Notes: a model not told the origin generated them from the sequence alone. 64,000 nucleotides of DNA from Flaviramulus multivorans (GCF_021728415.1 NZ_JAKKDV010000002.1:620001-684000); one strand, 5' to 3'; shown: positions 44,029 to 52,922, numbered from the stretch's first letter. Translations and numbers: made by a program.

Positions 44029-44811
44029 ATGGATTTAAAACTAAATAATAAAAATGCACTTGTTTGCGGAAGCACACAGGGTATTGGAAAAGCAACGGCC
44101 ATTGCATTGGCAAATGAAGGTGCAAACGTTACGCTAGTTGCGAGGAACAGAGAAAAACTTAAAGCCGTTTTAGTGGAACTTTCTAATAAAGGAAACCACA
44201 GTTACATTGTTGCCGACTTTTCTAACCCAAGAGAATTACAAGAACAAGTTATTAAGTTTATTGAAAAAAATCATGGTTTTCATATTGTCGTAAATAATAC
44301 TGGTGGCCCGAGAAGTGGTGCTATTTTAACTGCTAGTTTAGAAGAGTTTGAAAATGCATTTACACAACATTTAAAATGCAATCATGTATTGGCGCAAGCT
44401 ACTACTCCGTTTATGAAAACTCAATGTTTTGGTAGAATAATTAATGTTATTTCTACCTCTGTTAAAGAACCTATACCTGGACTAGGAGTAAGTAATACTA
44501 TTAGAGGTGCTGTTGGTAATTGGAGTAAAACCATGGCTACTGAACTTGGTGAGCATGGTATAACCGTAAATAATGTTTTACCAGGTTTTACCGAAACGGA
44601 ACGTTTAGACGAAATTATAAAAATTAAAGCCAAAAATGAAAACAGAAGCGTTGAAGACATGGCTGAAATTATGAAAAACTACACACCTGCTAAACGTTTT
44701 GCTCAACCTGAAGAAACTGCCAATGTTATAACTTTTTTGGCTAGTGAAGCGGCTAGTTATGTAAACGGAATTAACATTCCTGTTGATGGTGGACGCACAA
44801 AAAGTTTGTAA
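44029..44811 (+). CDS. SDR-fold protein with altered catalytic residues
   Basis: A 260-residue short-chain dehydrogenase-like protein. The cofactor motif is GSTQGIG (14-20) and the NNTGGP region is normal. The catalytic Ser is kept (Ser142), but the usual Tyr and Lys positions, at +13 and +17, are Ser155 and Arg159 (GLGVSNTIRGAV). It is therefore not a standard oxidoreductase; similar SDRs with this SxxxR pattern exist and are poorly characterised. It lies 7 nt after the dehydrogenase in the kynurenine operon, and may handle an aminomuconate-derived intermediate, which is inference. Confidence 0.85.
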   Translation: MDLKLNNKNALVCGSTQGIGKATAIALANEGANVTLVARNREKLKAVLVELSNKGNHSYIVADFSNPRELQEQVIKFIEKNHGFHIVVNNTGGPRSGAILTASLEEFENAFTQHLKCNHVLAQATTPFMKTQCFGRIINVISTSVKEPIPGLGVSNTIRGAVGNWSKTMATELGEHGITVNNVLPGFTETERLDEIIKIKAKNENRSVEDMAEIMKNYTPAKRFAQPEETANVITFLASEAASYVNGINIPVDGGRTKSL

Positions 44812-44832
44812 CTTTATAGTTGAAAAATAATT

Positions 44833-44917
44833 GCGTGAGGGATTGAAGCAAGCTACCATGTAGCGCGAAAAGCCCGACCTGTTCATACTGAACTTGTTTC
44901 AGGAACAGGGCACGCCC
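44833..44917 (+). ncRNA. Structured RNA resembling the Flavo-1 motif
   Basis: GCGTG (44833-44837) pairs with CACGC (44911-44915) to close a multi-hairpin element. Inside are GCTAC/GTAGC (44852-44856 with 44860-44864), GCCC (44872-44875) and a long arm CCTGTTC/GAACAGG (44878-44884 with 44903-44909) whose interior could form GTTCA/TGAAC. The phrases GTGAGGGATTGAAG, GAAAAGCCCGACC and GGGCACGCCC recur in many Flavobacteria intergenic regions as I recall, and I associate them with the Flavo-1 motif. It fills most of the 119-nt gap between the SDR and nbaC, and ends 13 nt before the nbaC ATG. Confidence 0.7.
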
Positions 44918-44930
44918 AAAATATAAAACC

Positions 44931-45464
44931 ATGAGTAAATTAGTTTCGCCCATAAATTTTAAGGCTTGGATTGAAGAAAACCGACACCTTTTAAAGCCAC
45001 CAGTTGGAAATAAAGTGGTGTGGAAAGATGGAGATTTTATTGTAATGGTAGTTGGTGGGCCCAATAGCAGAAAAGATTATCATTACAATGAAACACCGGA
45101 ATTTTTCTATCAGATTGAAGGTGATATTGTTTTAAAAATAATTGACAAAGGCACTCCAAAAGACGTACATATAAAAGAAGGCGACATTTATTTGTTACCG
45201 CCTAAAGTGCCTCATTCTCCGCAGCGTGGAGCTAATACAGTTGGTTTGGTTATTGAGTACAAAAGACCTGAAGGGATGCGTGACGCTTTATTGTGGTTTT
45301 GCGAAAATTGTGTAACTAAGTTGTATGAAGAAGATTTTATGGTAGAAAATATTGAAACCGATATGCCTAAAATTTTTGATAATTATTATAAGGACACCGA
45401 TAAACGTAGTTGCCCAAATTGCGGCGAGGTAATGCAACCACCTAAAAAGGTTAAAATTGATTAA
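44931..45464 (+). CDS. nbaC: 3-Hydroxyanthranilate 3,4-dioxygenase
   Basis: A 177-residue cupin dioxygenase that opens the ring of 3-hydroxyanthranilate to 2-amino-3-carboxymuconate semialdehyde. Fe(II) ligands fall in NETPEFFYQIEGD and PHSP. The bacterial C-terminal rubredoxin-like iron site is present (CENC and CPNC with the following GE). The full length matches the bacterial enzyme. It is separated from the first five operon genes by the structured RNA, which could modulate its expression. Confidence 0.95.
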   Translation: MSKLVSPINFKAWIEENRHLLKPPVGNKVVWKDGDFIVMVVGGPNSRKDYHYNETPEFFYQIEGDIVLKIIDKGTPKDVHIKEGDIYLLPPKVPHSPQRGANTVGLVIEYKRPEGMRDALLWFCENCVTKLYEEDFMVENIETDMPKIFDNYYKDTDKRSCPNCGEVMQPPKKVKID

Positions 45465-45495
45465 AATATTTTTCTGCACGAGCTGATACAATAAA

Positions 45496-46581
45496 ATGGA
45501 AAAACGTAAACTTAGAATTAACGGTCATTCACACCTACTTCCTTACCCCGAAGAAATTCCTGATTATATGCGTGAAAAAGGAATTTTTTGGGTAGATAAA
45601 GACCGAAAATTTATGCTCCAAAAAGATTGGAATCGACCTATTACGGACTCCAGTTTCTTTTTGCATGAAAAGTTAGAGTGGATGGAACGTAATAAAATTG
45701 ACCATGCGGTAGTTTTAAACCTGTCCCAACTCTATGGTAATGGTTTGCGTGTTGAGGAGATGAAGACTGCTTTACGTTTTCAGAACGATTTTAATGCTAA
45801 AATTCAGCACGAAAACCCAACCAAGTTTACTTGTGGTTTTGTGGTTCACCCAGGATTTATAAGAAGCGCATGTTGGGAAATTGAGCGCTGTGTTGAAACT
45901 CATGGTATGCAGTTGCTTTGTTTACCAACCCACTACATGGATACCATTGGCACTTGGCGTTGTATTTTTGATGAAGAAAACGAGCCCATTTTTGAATTGG
46001 CTAATAAATACAACTTAGCGGTTGAAATTCATCCGTATGATGGAGAAAAGTTTATAAAATTAGAAAACACCTCATGGCGATTTCATTTGATTTGGATGTT
46101 AGCTCAATGTGCTGATGCTTATCATTTTTTAACGCTAAACGGATATCAAGAAAAGTATCCAAATATGCGCACTTGTTTTGCGCATGGCGGACAATTAGCA
46201 CAGATAAATCTGGGACGTCGAATTCAAGGTTTTGATGGTAGACCAGATTTATTTGAAGGCAAACATCACCCAAGAAAAGCTGTAGGACATAAAAATATTT
46301 TCTTTGACACTTTAGTTCACGATACGGGTGGATTAGAATTATTAATAAAAAATCACGGTGCGAAGCAAGTTTTAATGGGGCTTGATGATCCTTACCCATT
46401 AGGTGAAATGGAAAGTGCAAAACAATCCTCGTACCCTGGTAAAATTTTAGACTTAGCCATTGAAAGAAAAATTATTACTCAAGACGAATACCATGCTATT
46501 TGGGAGGACAATGTTATAAAATGGTTATGCGGCGAAGACGAGACTGCTAAAGAAAAATTGATAAATAGAATATTGAGTTAA
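45496..46581 (+). CDS. 2-Amino-3-carboxymuconate-6-semialdehyde decarboxylase
   Basis: A 361-residue amidohydrolase-fold decarboxylase (ACMSD family) that removes the carboxylate from ACMS, diverting flux away from spontaneous quinolinate formation. Metal ligands include the HSH of NGHSHLLP, a His in EIHPYDGEKF and FAHGGQ, and the metal-binding Asp in MGLDDPYP. Length and context fit. Its stop shares a base with the O-methyltransferase ATG. Confidence 0.93.
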   Translation: MEKRKLRINGHSHLLPYPEEIPDYMREKGIFWVDKDRKFMLQKDWNRPITDSSFFLHEKLEWMERNKIDHAVVLNLSQLYGNGLRVEEMKTALRFQNDFNAKIQHENPTKFTCGFVVHPGFIRSACWEIERCVETHGMQLLCLPTHYMDTIGTWRCIFDEENEPIFELANKYNLAVEIHPYDGEKFIKLENTSWRFHLIWMLAQCADAYHFLTLNGYQEKYPNMRTCFAHGGQLAQINLGRRIQGFDGRPDLFEGKHHPRKAVGHKNIFFDTLVHDTGGLELLIKNHGAKQVLMGLDDPYPLGEMESAKQSSYPGKILDLAIERKIITQDEYHAIWEDNVIKWLCGEDETAKEKLINRILS

Positions 46582-47225
46582 TGCATTTTATTCCAGATAA
46601 CATTGATAAATATGTTGTAAATCATTCTGAGAATGAACCCGAGTTACTGCAGCAATTAACAAGAGAAACTTACCAGAAAATATTGCAACCACGTATGTTA
46701 AGTGGGCATTACCAAGGACGAGTTTTAAGCATGATTTCGAAACTTGTTAACCCAAAAAATATTCTAGAAATTGGAACTTACACAGGATATTCTGCATTGT
46801 GTTTAGCTGAAGGCATGCAAGCTAATGGTGAATTGCACACAATAGATATAAATGAAGAATTAGTTGATTTTCAACGTAAGTATTTTGATAAATCTGAATA
46901 TGGAAAACAAATTTTTCAGCATTTGGGAGATGCTATTGATATTATTCCAAAATTGAATAAAACGTTTGATTTAGTTTTTATAGACGCAGACAAAGAAAAT
47001 TATTCTAATTATTTTAATATCATTATCGACAAGTTAAATCCTGGTGGTCTCATTTTGTCAGATAATGTACTTTGGAGTGGAAAAGTTTTAGATACAACCT
47101 TTAAAAAAGAAGATACTTCTACACCTGCTTTAATTGCATACAATAAGCTTTTAAAAAATGACAAGCGTGTAGAAACCGTGGTTTTACCAATTCGTGATGG
47201 GTTAACTATTAGCAGAAAGCTTTAA
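46581..47225 (+). CDS. Class I O-methyltransferase (caffeoyl-CoA/COMT-like)
   Basis: A 214-residue SAM and Mg-dependent O-methyltransferase. Motif I is ILEIGTYTGYSALCLAEGM, the metal and catalytic acids lie in LVFIDADKENY and LILSDNVLWSG. Relatives methylate catechol-like hydroxyls. It is translationally coupled to the decarboxylase, so a substrate such as an ortho-aminophenol or 3-hydroxyanthranilate is conceivable, but relatives are also found alone and substrates here are unknown. It is convergent with the hybrid kinase, 7 nt apart. Confidence 0.9.
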   Translation: MHFIPDNIDKYVVNHSENEPELLQQLTRETYQKILQPRMLSGHYQGRVLSMISKLVNPKNILEIGTYTGYSALCLAEGMQANGELHTIDINEELVDFQRKYFDKSEYGKQIFQHLGDAIDIIPKLNKTFDLVFIDADKENYSNYFNIIIDKLNPGGLILSDNVLWSGKVLDTTFKKEDTSTPALIAYNKLLKNDKRVETVVLPIRDGLTISRKL

Positions 47226-47232
47226 TCGCAAT

Positions 47233-49497
47233 TTATGAAGCTTTAATAAATCGAATGTTATGCTCTTTTTTAGCGTTTTCAATATTTTGATTTATAACTT
47301 GAAAAAACTCATAATTATCAAAAGGTTTTAGAATTATATCGTTATACCCAACATTGATACAGTTTTGCTTTACTTCATCAATATCTGCGGCTGTTAAGGC
47401 TATTATAGGTAACGACTTATTAAATCTTCTTATAGCCTCGGTAGCTTCATTACCATTCATTATTGGCATATTAATATCCATTAAGATAAGGTCGTAGTGA
47501 TTATTTTTAATTTCGTTAAGTACTTCTTTTCCGTTTTCAACAATTGTACACAAATACCCTTGTTTCTTTAGTAGGTTTTTAGTAACCACTTGGTTTATCT
47601 TATTGTCCTCGGCTACTAAAATTCTATACGTTTCTTTAGAGTCTTCAACCTTGTTTTCTAAAGCTTTAAAATTCGAAACTATTTTAGTTTTGTTTTGGTC
47701 AAGTTCAAAATCTACCTCAAAACTAATTTGAGTGCCCTTACCTACTTGACTTTCGAGTTTTATTTCGCTTTTAAATAACTCAATTAAATTTTTAGTAATT
47801 GAAAGTCCTAATCCAGTACCTTGATAATTTAAATTGCTGTCTTCTAACTGCGAAAAATTATCGAATATAGTGTCAAATTTTTCTTTAGGAATACCAATTC
47901 CATTGTCTATAACTTCAAAACGCAAACCAACATTATTTTCATCTAAACTTAACAATCTTACATTTAAGTTAATGGCGCCATTTGTGGTAAACTTAATACT
48001 ATTGCCTATCAAATTAATCAAAATTTGAGATAACCTAACCTTATCACATTTTACATATTCCGGCACATAATTATCAATAGATATTATCATTTGGTTATTG
48101 GTTTCTTGCAGTCGATAACTAAATGAATTGGTAATATCATTTAATAACTCCTTTAAATTTACCGAAATACTTTTAAGTTCAATTTTATTAGCTTCCATTT
48201 TACTTACTTGTAGAATGTCGTTAATTAAATTTAAAAGGTAATCTCCAGAATATTTTAATGATTTTAAATGCTTTCTATCTGTCTTATTCAAATTACTATT
48301 ATCGAGTAATAGTGATGTTATACCAACAACTCCATAAAGAGGTGTTCTTAATTCATGCGATACGTTGGATATAAATTTACTTTTTAATTCGGAAGTTTTT
48401 AATGCTGCATTCTTAGCAGTTTCTAATTCGTTGTTCTTTATTTCTAAAGATTTACTCAACTTTCTTTTAGCTATGTAACTTCTATAAATAACCAACATAG
48501 AAATAACTAATAACAATAGGGTTATAAAAATTGCAACATTAATTTTTTTGATTCTGTTCGAAATAGCTAATTGCTGTAATCTTTCTGCATTAGCCATTTC
48601 TGCATCGTTTTTATAATCTTCTATTAAAAACTTGGCTTTTGTAATTAAATCTTGTCTGGTTTTTTCTTCATTTAAAAGCTTGTCTTTATAACTATTATGA
48701 TCTAAAAGGGTTAGATAAGCCTCAGTGCTTTTACCAGATTTGGCTAATGAAATTGATAATTGCAAATAGACTTTAGTTAAAAGGTCTAAATCAATTGCCT
48801 CACTTTTATTTTCTAATAATATAGTGGCTTCTCTAAATTTAGAATTAGCATGGTTATGTAATTCTTGGCGAGCATAATAAATTCCATAAATATATTTGAA
48901 ATAGCCCTCTGAATTTGAATTAACTTTTTGCGCTTTAAAAGCGTCATTAATCTTTAAAAGACTCAGTAATGCTTTTTCTAAATCATTATTTTCAATGTAT
49001 AACTCACATAAACTTGTTCTTGAATCAAAGAAAACTTGTTCAAGTTGTTTTTTTTCACTGGAATCTGTATCATATTTTCTAGAAGAAAACTTAAGTGCCT
49101 TTTCATAATAATCTATAGCCTTGTTGTAATTTACCTTATCTCTGTAGATGTCTGCTAGCTTAAAGTAAGAACTCGCTGTTAAGTAATCATCATCCAGTCC
49201 TTTTAAAACTTTTAATGTTAATAAATAATGCTCTTCAGCAGATTTATAATCTTCCATTAAATTATAAATATTGCCCAAATTGTAATTGGCAATCGCACTA
49301 CCATAGTTATCTTGAATAGAATCTGACAATGCCTTAGCATTAATAAATTCCTTGAAAGATTTTACAATATCATTATTCTTATATGACTTTAAGGCTGAAG
49401 TATTTAATTCATCAATTTGTTTGATGATATCTCTATCTTCTTTTCCAAAAGTTAGGATAGAAAAGCATAGAAAACAGATTAGTAGGCTCTTTTTCAC
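47233..49497 (-). CDS. TPR-containing hybrid sensor histidine kinase / response regulator
   Basis: A 754-residue paralog of the kinase at 29684: signal peptide, TPR repeats (about 30-295), membrane helix (about 318-340), HisKA with His381 (VSHELRTPLYGV), HATPase (NLIGNSIKF, DNGIGIP, GTGLGLSI) and receiver Asp674 (ILMDINMP). Domain order and lengths match, with clear divergence in the sensor region. The start codon is a GTG at 49497. It has no DNA-binding output. It sits next to the kynurenine operon but no functional link is shown. Confidence 0.92.
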   Translation of the reverse strand: MKKSLLICFLCFSILTFGKEDRDIIKQIDELNTSALKSYKNNDIVKSFKEFINAKALSDSIQDNYGSAIANYNLGNIYNLMEDYKSAEEHYLLTLKVLKGLDDDYLTASSYFKLADIYRDKVNYNKAIDYYEKALKFSSRKYDTDSSEKKQLEQVFFDSRTSLCELYIENNDLEKALLSLLKINDAFKAQKVNSNSEGYFKYIYGIYYARQELHNHANSKFREATILLENKSEAIDLDLLTKVYLQLSISLAKSGKSTEAYLTLLDHNSYKDKLLNEEKTRQDLITKAKFLIEDYKNDAEMANAERLQQLAISNRIKKINVAIFITLLLLVISMLVIYRSYIAKRKLSKSLEIKNNELETAKNAALKTSELKSKFISNVSHELRTPLYGVVGITSLLLDNSNLNKTDRKHLKSLKYSGDYLLNLINDILQVSKMEANKIELKSISVNLKELLNDITNSFSYRLQETNNQMIISIDNYVPEYVKCDKVRLSQILINLIGNSIKFTTNGAINLNVRLLSLDENNVGLRFEVIDNGIGIPKEKFDTIFDNFSQLEDSNLNYQGTGLGLSITKNLIELFKSEIKLESQVGKGTQISFEVDFELDQNKTKIVSNFKALENKVEDSKETYRILVAEDNKINQVVTKNLLKKQGYLCTIVENGKEVLNEIKNNHYDLILMDINMPIMNGNEATEAIRRFNKSLPIIALTAADIDEVKQNCINVGYNDIILKPFDNYEFFQVINQNIENAKKEHNIRFIKAS

Positions 49498-49624
49498 GAT
49501 CTTAAAATATTAGATTTGGTAACCCGAAGGTATTTTTAAAACCTATCCAAAAATTAAAAAATCGCTAAAATGCTTGTAATATTTGACTAATAGATGAACT
49601 ACCTATCGATGAAAAGATAAAGTG

Positions 49625-49912
49625 CTAAAATTTTCGTTTAACTGAACCCGTAAAATCTTCTAAGTCGTCTTTTACCTTGTCAAGTTCCTTTTTCACATCC
49701 GAAGTAACGCTCGTATCGATACCATTTTTTTCGGCAGTCTTGGTGATTTCATGCTTAATATCATTGGTAGCATCTTTAAGTGTGCGCATACCTTTTCCCA
49801 AACCACGAGCAATTTCGGGTAATTTATCAGCACCAAAAACCATAATAGCTATAAATAGAATAAAAGCTATTTCAGCGCCACTAATAAATAAAAATGTAGG
49901 TTGTTGTATCAC
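49625..49912 (-). CDS. tatA: Twin-arginine translocase subunit TatA/TatE
   Basis: A 95-residue protein with one membrane helix (about 11-27) and the TatA hinge and amphipathic helix FGADKLPEIARGLGKGMRTLKDATNDIK. FG at the hinge and the PEIARGLGKG segment are hallmarks. It forms the pore-like part of the Tat export channel; tatC is not in the window. The start is a GTG at 49912, very close to the -7 box, so the message may have almost no leader. Confidence 0.92.
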   Translation of the reverse strand: MIQQPTFLFISGAEIAFILFIAIMVFGADKLPEIARGLGKGMRTLKDATNDIKHEITKTAEKNGIDTSVTSDVKKELDKVKDDLEDFTGSVKRKF

Positions 49913-49916
49913 GATA

Positions 49917-49924
49917 CAAATATA
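49917..49924 (-). promoter_or_regulatory. -7 promoter box for tatA
   Basis: TATATTTG on the minus strand, a perfect TAnnTTTG, ending only 5 nt above the GTG start. Confidence 0.45.
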
Positions 49925-49943
49925 GGTGTTGTTTTGGTAGAAT

Positions 49944-49972
49944 AAAAAAGCCGATTGTTAAAAATCGGCTTT
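49944..49972 (-). terminator. Rho-independent terminator of the M1 peptidase gene
   Basis: A 10-bp stem (49948-49957 with 49963-49972), 5-nt loop and, on the minus strand, a T run (complement of the A run at 49944-49949). Confidence 0.88.
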
Positions 49973-49997
49973 CATTGAATTATTTATTTTAAATAGA

Positions 49998-52250
49998 TTA
50001 ACCTTTTACTTTTTCTTTAAACTCATCAAAATTACTTTTTGTTTCTCTTGGCCAAGAATTATTAGATGTATCAACATCTGCTGTTTCTAAATCTGGGTCT
50101 ACGACCATACTAGTAATAGCTTTATCTGTTCTGAAAACCTTTTTAACCTCATGTTCGTTATATCTCCATATTTGAGCAGGATATGTTTTTCTTTCTTTAG
50201 TGCCATCTTCATATGTCAATTCCAAAATAATAGGCATTACTAACCCTCCTGGTTTTTCAAAAGTAACTTCATAAAAATAGTTTGGAGCTTCTTTAACTTG
50301 AGATTTTAAGCTTTCTGGAAGGCTTTCTAAGAAGTCTGTCAAAAATTTAAACTCAGAAGCTTTTTTAGCATCTGCTGGCACAACACCATTTTCTGCCTCA
50401 GCATAATAAACCAACTTATCTTTATATTCATCTAGATTCATATTATATCTTTTGGCTTGCTCTAAAGCTTGTTCAGTTGGCTTATCAGTTAAATAATATT
50501 GTTTAACTTCTTTTACACCAATATCTGTATAGTCTGTTGTATAAAACCATCCTCTCCAAAACCAATCTAAATCCATAGCCGAGGCATCTTCCATAGTTCT
50601 AAAGAAGTCTGCTGGAGTTGGGTGCTTAAACATCCAACGTTGCGAGTAGGTTCTGAAAGCATAATCAAATAATTCAGGCCCCATAATAGTTTGCCTTAAC
50701 ATATAAAGTCCTGCAGCAGGTTTAGTATAGGCATTTGGTCCAAATTGATACACATAATCACCCTGAGACATTATTGGAGATAAGTAACTTTGATCTCCAC
50801 CCATATAAGGCACAATATCTTTTGGGAGATTTCCTGTAATGAAGTCAGGGTCATAATCTAACTCAGCTAAAGTTTCAACAAAAGAGTTTAAACCTTCATC
50901 CATCCATGTCCATTGGCGCTCATCACTATTTACAATCATTGGAAAAAAGTTGTGACCAATTTCATGCGTTATTACTCCAATCATTCCTCTTTTGACACGT
51001 TCTGAATACGTTCCATCTGGGTTAGGACGCCCGTAATTAAAGCAAATCATTGGGTATTCCATTCCTTGTCTTTCAGAATGTACTGATACGGCTTTACTGT
51101 ATGGATAATCAAATGTTAATTTTGAATATTCTTCTAATGTATTAGCCACCACTCTAGTAGAATGCTCTTCCCATAACGGGTTTCCTTCTTTAGGATAAAG
51201 CGATATAGCCATAACAGAACGACCATTAATATCAACAGCCATCGCATCCCATATATATTTTCTCGACGAAGCAAACGCAAAGTCTCTTACTCTATCAGCT
51301 TTAAAGTGCCATGTTTTTGTTTTAGTGCTTTTTCCTTTTTCAGCAACTTCAGCCTCTTCTTGTGTAACGATGAGCACAGGGTCTTTGAATGATTTTTTAG
51401 CAATTTCAAATCGTTTTAATTGCTCTTTTGTTAAAACATCTTTAGGATTTAACAAATCACCAGTAGCTTCTAAAACATGATCAGCAGGCACTGTAATTTT
51501 TGCTTCAAAATCGCCAAATTCTAAAGCAAATTCGCTACGTCCCCAAAATTGCATATTCTGCCAACCTTCAACATTATCATACACACAAAGTCTAGGATAA
51601 AACTGTGCTATAGTATAGTTATTATTTCCATCAGGAAACGTTTCTAATCCAGATCTTCCACCATCAACATTAATATCATTTATATTATACCACCATTTTA
51701 TTTGGAACTTAAAAATCTCACCTGGTGCCAGAGGCTTAGGCAAGTTTATACGCATCATCGTTTGATTTATGGTATGAGATAAATCTGATCCGTCATCATT
51801 TTTAACATATTCTATATTAAAACCTCCATCAAATGGTTTTTTAAGATTTGATTTTGCAAAAGATTGAGGACCATTAAACGTAGCGTTAAAGCTTTCAGAA
51901 TTAATATCTGGTGTCTTAGAGTCTTTAGCTCTCATATTTTGATCTAACTGAACCCATAAATATTCTAAATAATCTTTAGAATTATTGTGATAGGTAATTT
52001 TTTCATCACCATATATTTGATTCTTATCTTCATCTAAACGAATATTCATTATGTAATCCACTTGTTGTTGTGTATAGGCGTGACCAGGAGCTCCAGAAGC
52101 TGTTCTAGACTCATTGGGTGTTGCCAATAAGTCTTTCATTTGCCTAAATTTGTTTTGGTCGGTATGACCTTGTGGTTTCGTTTGCTCTTGGGCGAATATT
52201 CCCGAAGAAATAAACACAGCAGATAAAATGAGATAAGTGAGTTTTTTCAT
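49998..52250 (-). CDS. Secreted M1 family metallopeptidase
   Basis: A 750-residue aminopeptidase-like protein with a signal peptide (to about residue 20). The zinc site is His429 and His433 in THEIGHNFF and Glu452 in WMDEGLNSFVE. The N-terminal beta domain and catalytic domain are complete; the C-terminal region ends with a beta segment rather than a T9SS tail. It likely degrades peptides in the periplasm. A strong terminator lies downstream, and the DUF6702 gene is 112 nt upstream on the same strand. Confidence 0.92.
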   Translation of the reverse strand: MKKLTYLILSAVFISSGIFAQEQTKPQGHTDQNKFRQMKDLLATPNESRTASGAPGHAYTQQQVDYIMNIRLDEDKNQIYGDEKITYHNNSKDYLEYLWVQLDQNMRAKDSKTPDINSESFNATFNGPQSFAKSNLKKPFDGGFNIEYVKNDDGSDLSHTINQTMMRINLPKPLAPGEIFKFQIKWWYNINDINVDGGRSGLETFPDGNNNYTIAQFYPRLCVYDNVEGWQNMQFWGRSEFALEFGDFEAKITVPADHVLEATGDLLNPKDVLTKEQLKRFEIAKKSFKDPVLIVTQEEAEVAEKGKSTKTKTWHFKADRVRDFAFASSRKYIWDAMAVDINGRSVMAISLYPKEGNPLWEEHSTRVVANTLEEYSKLTFDYPYSKAVSVHSERQGMEYPMICFNYGRPNPDGTYSERVKRGMIGVITHEIGHNFFPMIVNSDERQWTWMDEGLNSFVETLAELDYDPDFITGNLPKDIVPYMGGDQSYLSPIMSQGDYVYQFGPNAYTKPAAGLYMLRQTIMGPELFDYAFRTYSQRWMFKHPTPADFFRTMEDASAMDLDWFWRGWFYTTDYTDIGVKEVKQYYLTDKPTEQALEQAKRYNMNLDEYKDKLVYYAEAENGVVPADAKKASEFKFLTDFLESLPESLKSQVKEAPNYFYEVTFEKPGGLVMPIILELTYEDGTKERKTYPAQIWRYNEHEVKKVFRTDKAITSMVVDPDLETADVDTSNNSWPRETKSNFDEFKEKVKG

Positions 52251-52361
52251 TGTCTATTTTTTATTTTATTTAAAATATTGTTGATTTTAATAACAAAGCA
52301 TTAATTTTTAGGGACTAAAATCGCCCGAAATTAATAATTTTTTAACGCTTGAAGGATTAAT

Positions 52362-52865
52362 TTAATTAAACTTTAACACCATATTTTTACTTTTGGAGTT
52401 TAGAATAATGCTTTTTTGTTTAGAATTGATTTTAGTTTTTATAATATTTTGTTGATCTTCAAACATATCAAACAAAACCTGATTACTTATTTCAAAAGAA
52501 TTGATGTTTTTTACACCCTCAACCTCTAAGTAACAACGCATAATATCGCCATCATATTCTTTTCCTATAAACTTAACATTTGCATTATGGTTGTTAATTT
52601 TAATAGTGATTTTCTCCTTTAAATAGGTTTCAATGTACGTGTTAGCTATATCGGGTTCATCATTCCCGGTTAATATTATATTGGCATCGTATTGTTCCTG
52701 TAACAAGTTTTCAAAATCATCAATAAAAATTCTAGAAATTATTTGTAAAGATTCTTTTTCTTGTACATAATTTATTTGTGTCACACTTACATAGTATTTG
52801 TGTATGCTGGTAAATGCAAAAAGCGGAATAATAAATAAGAAAACAAATAACTTAGACAGATTCAT
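52362..52865 (-). CDS. DUF6702 exported protein
   Basis: A 167-residue protein with a signal peptide (AFTSIHKYYVSVTQINYV). The pattern FIDDFENLLQEQYDANI and CYLEVEGVKNINSFEISNQVLFDMFEDQQNII identifies DUF6702, a family of unknown function commonly found next to M1 peptidase genes in Flavobacteriaceae. It may be an assembly factor or inhibitor for that peptidase, which is inference from neighbourhood. Confidence 0.75.
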   Translation of the reverse strand: MNLSKLFVFLFIIPLFAFTSIHKYYVSVTQINYVQEKESLQIISRIFIDDFENLLQEQYDANIILTGNDEPDIANTYIETYLKEKITIKINNHNANVKFIGKEYDGDIMRCYLEVEGVKNINSFEISNQVLFDMFEDQQNIIKTKINSKQKSIILNSKSKNMVLKFN

Positions 52866-52922
52866 TTAATAAATTTTTGCTAAAGTAATTATTTTGATTG
52901 TTCAAAAAGCATTCCAAAACGT

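Noticed and set aside
44605-45064. Minus-strand open frames around the kynurenine RNA element
   Set aside because: They run antisense through SDR, RNA and nbaC sequence and look like frame shadows; no family or start signals.
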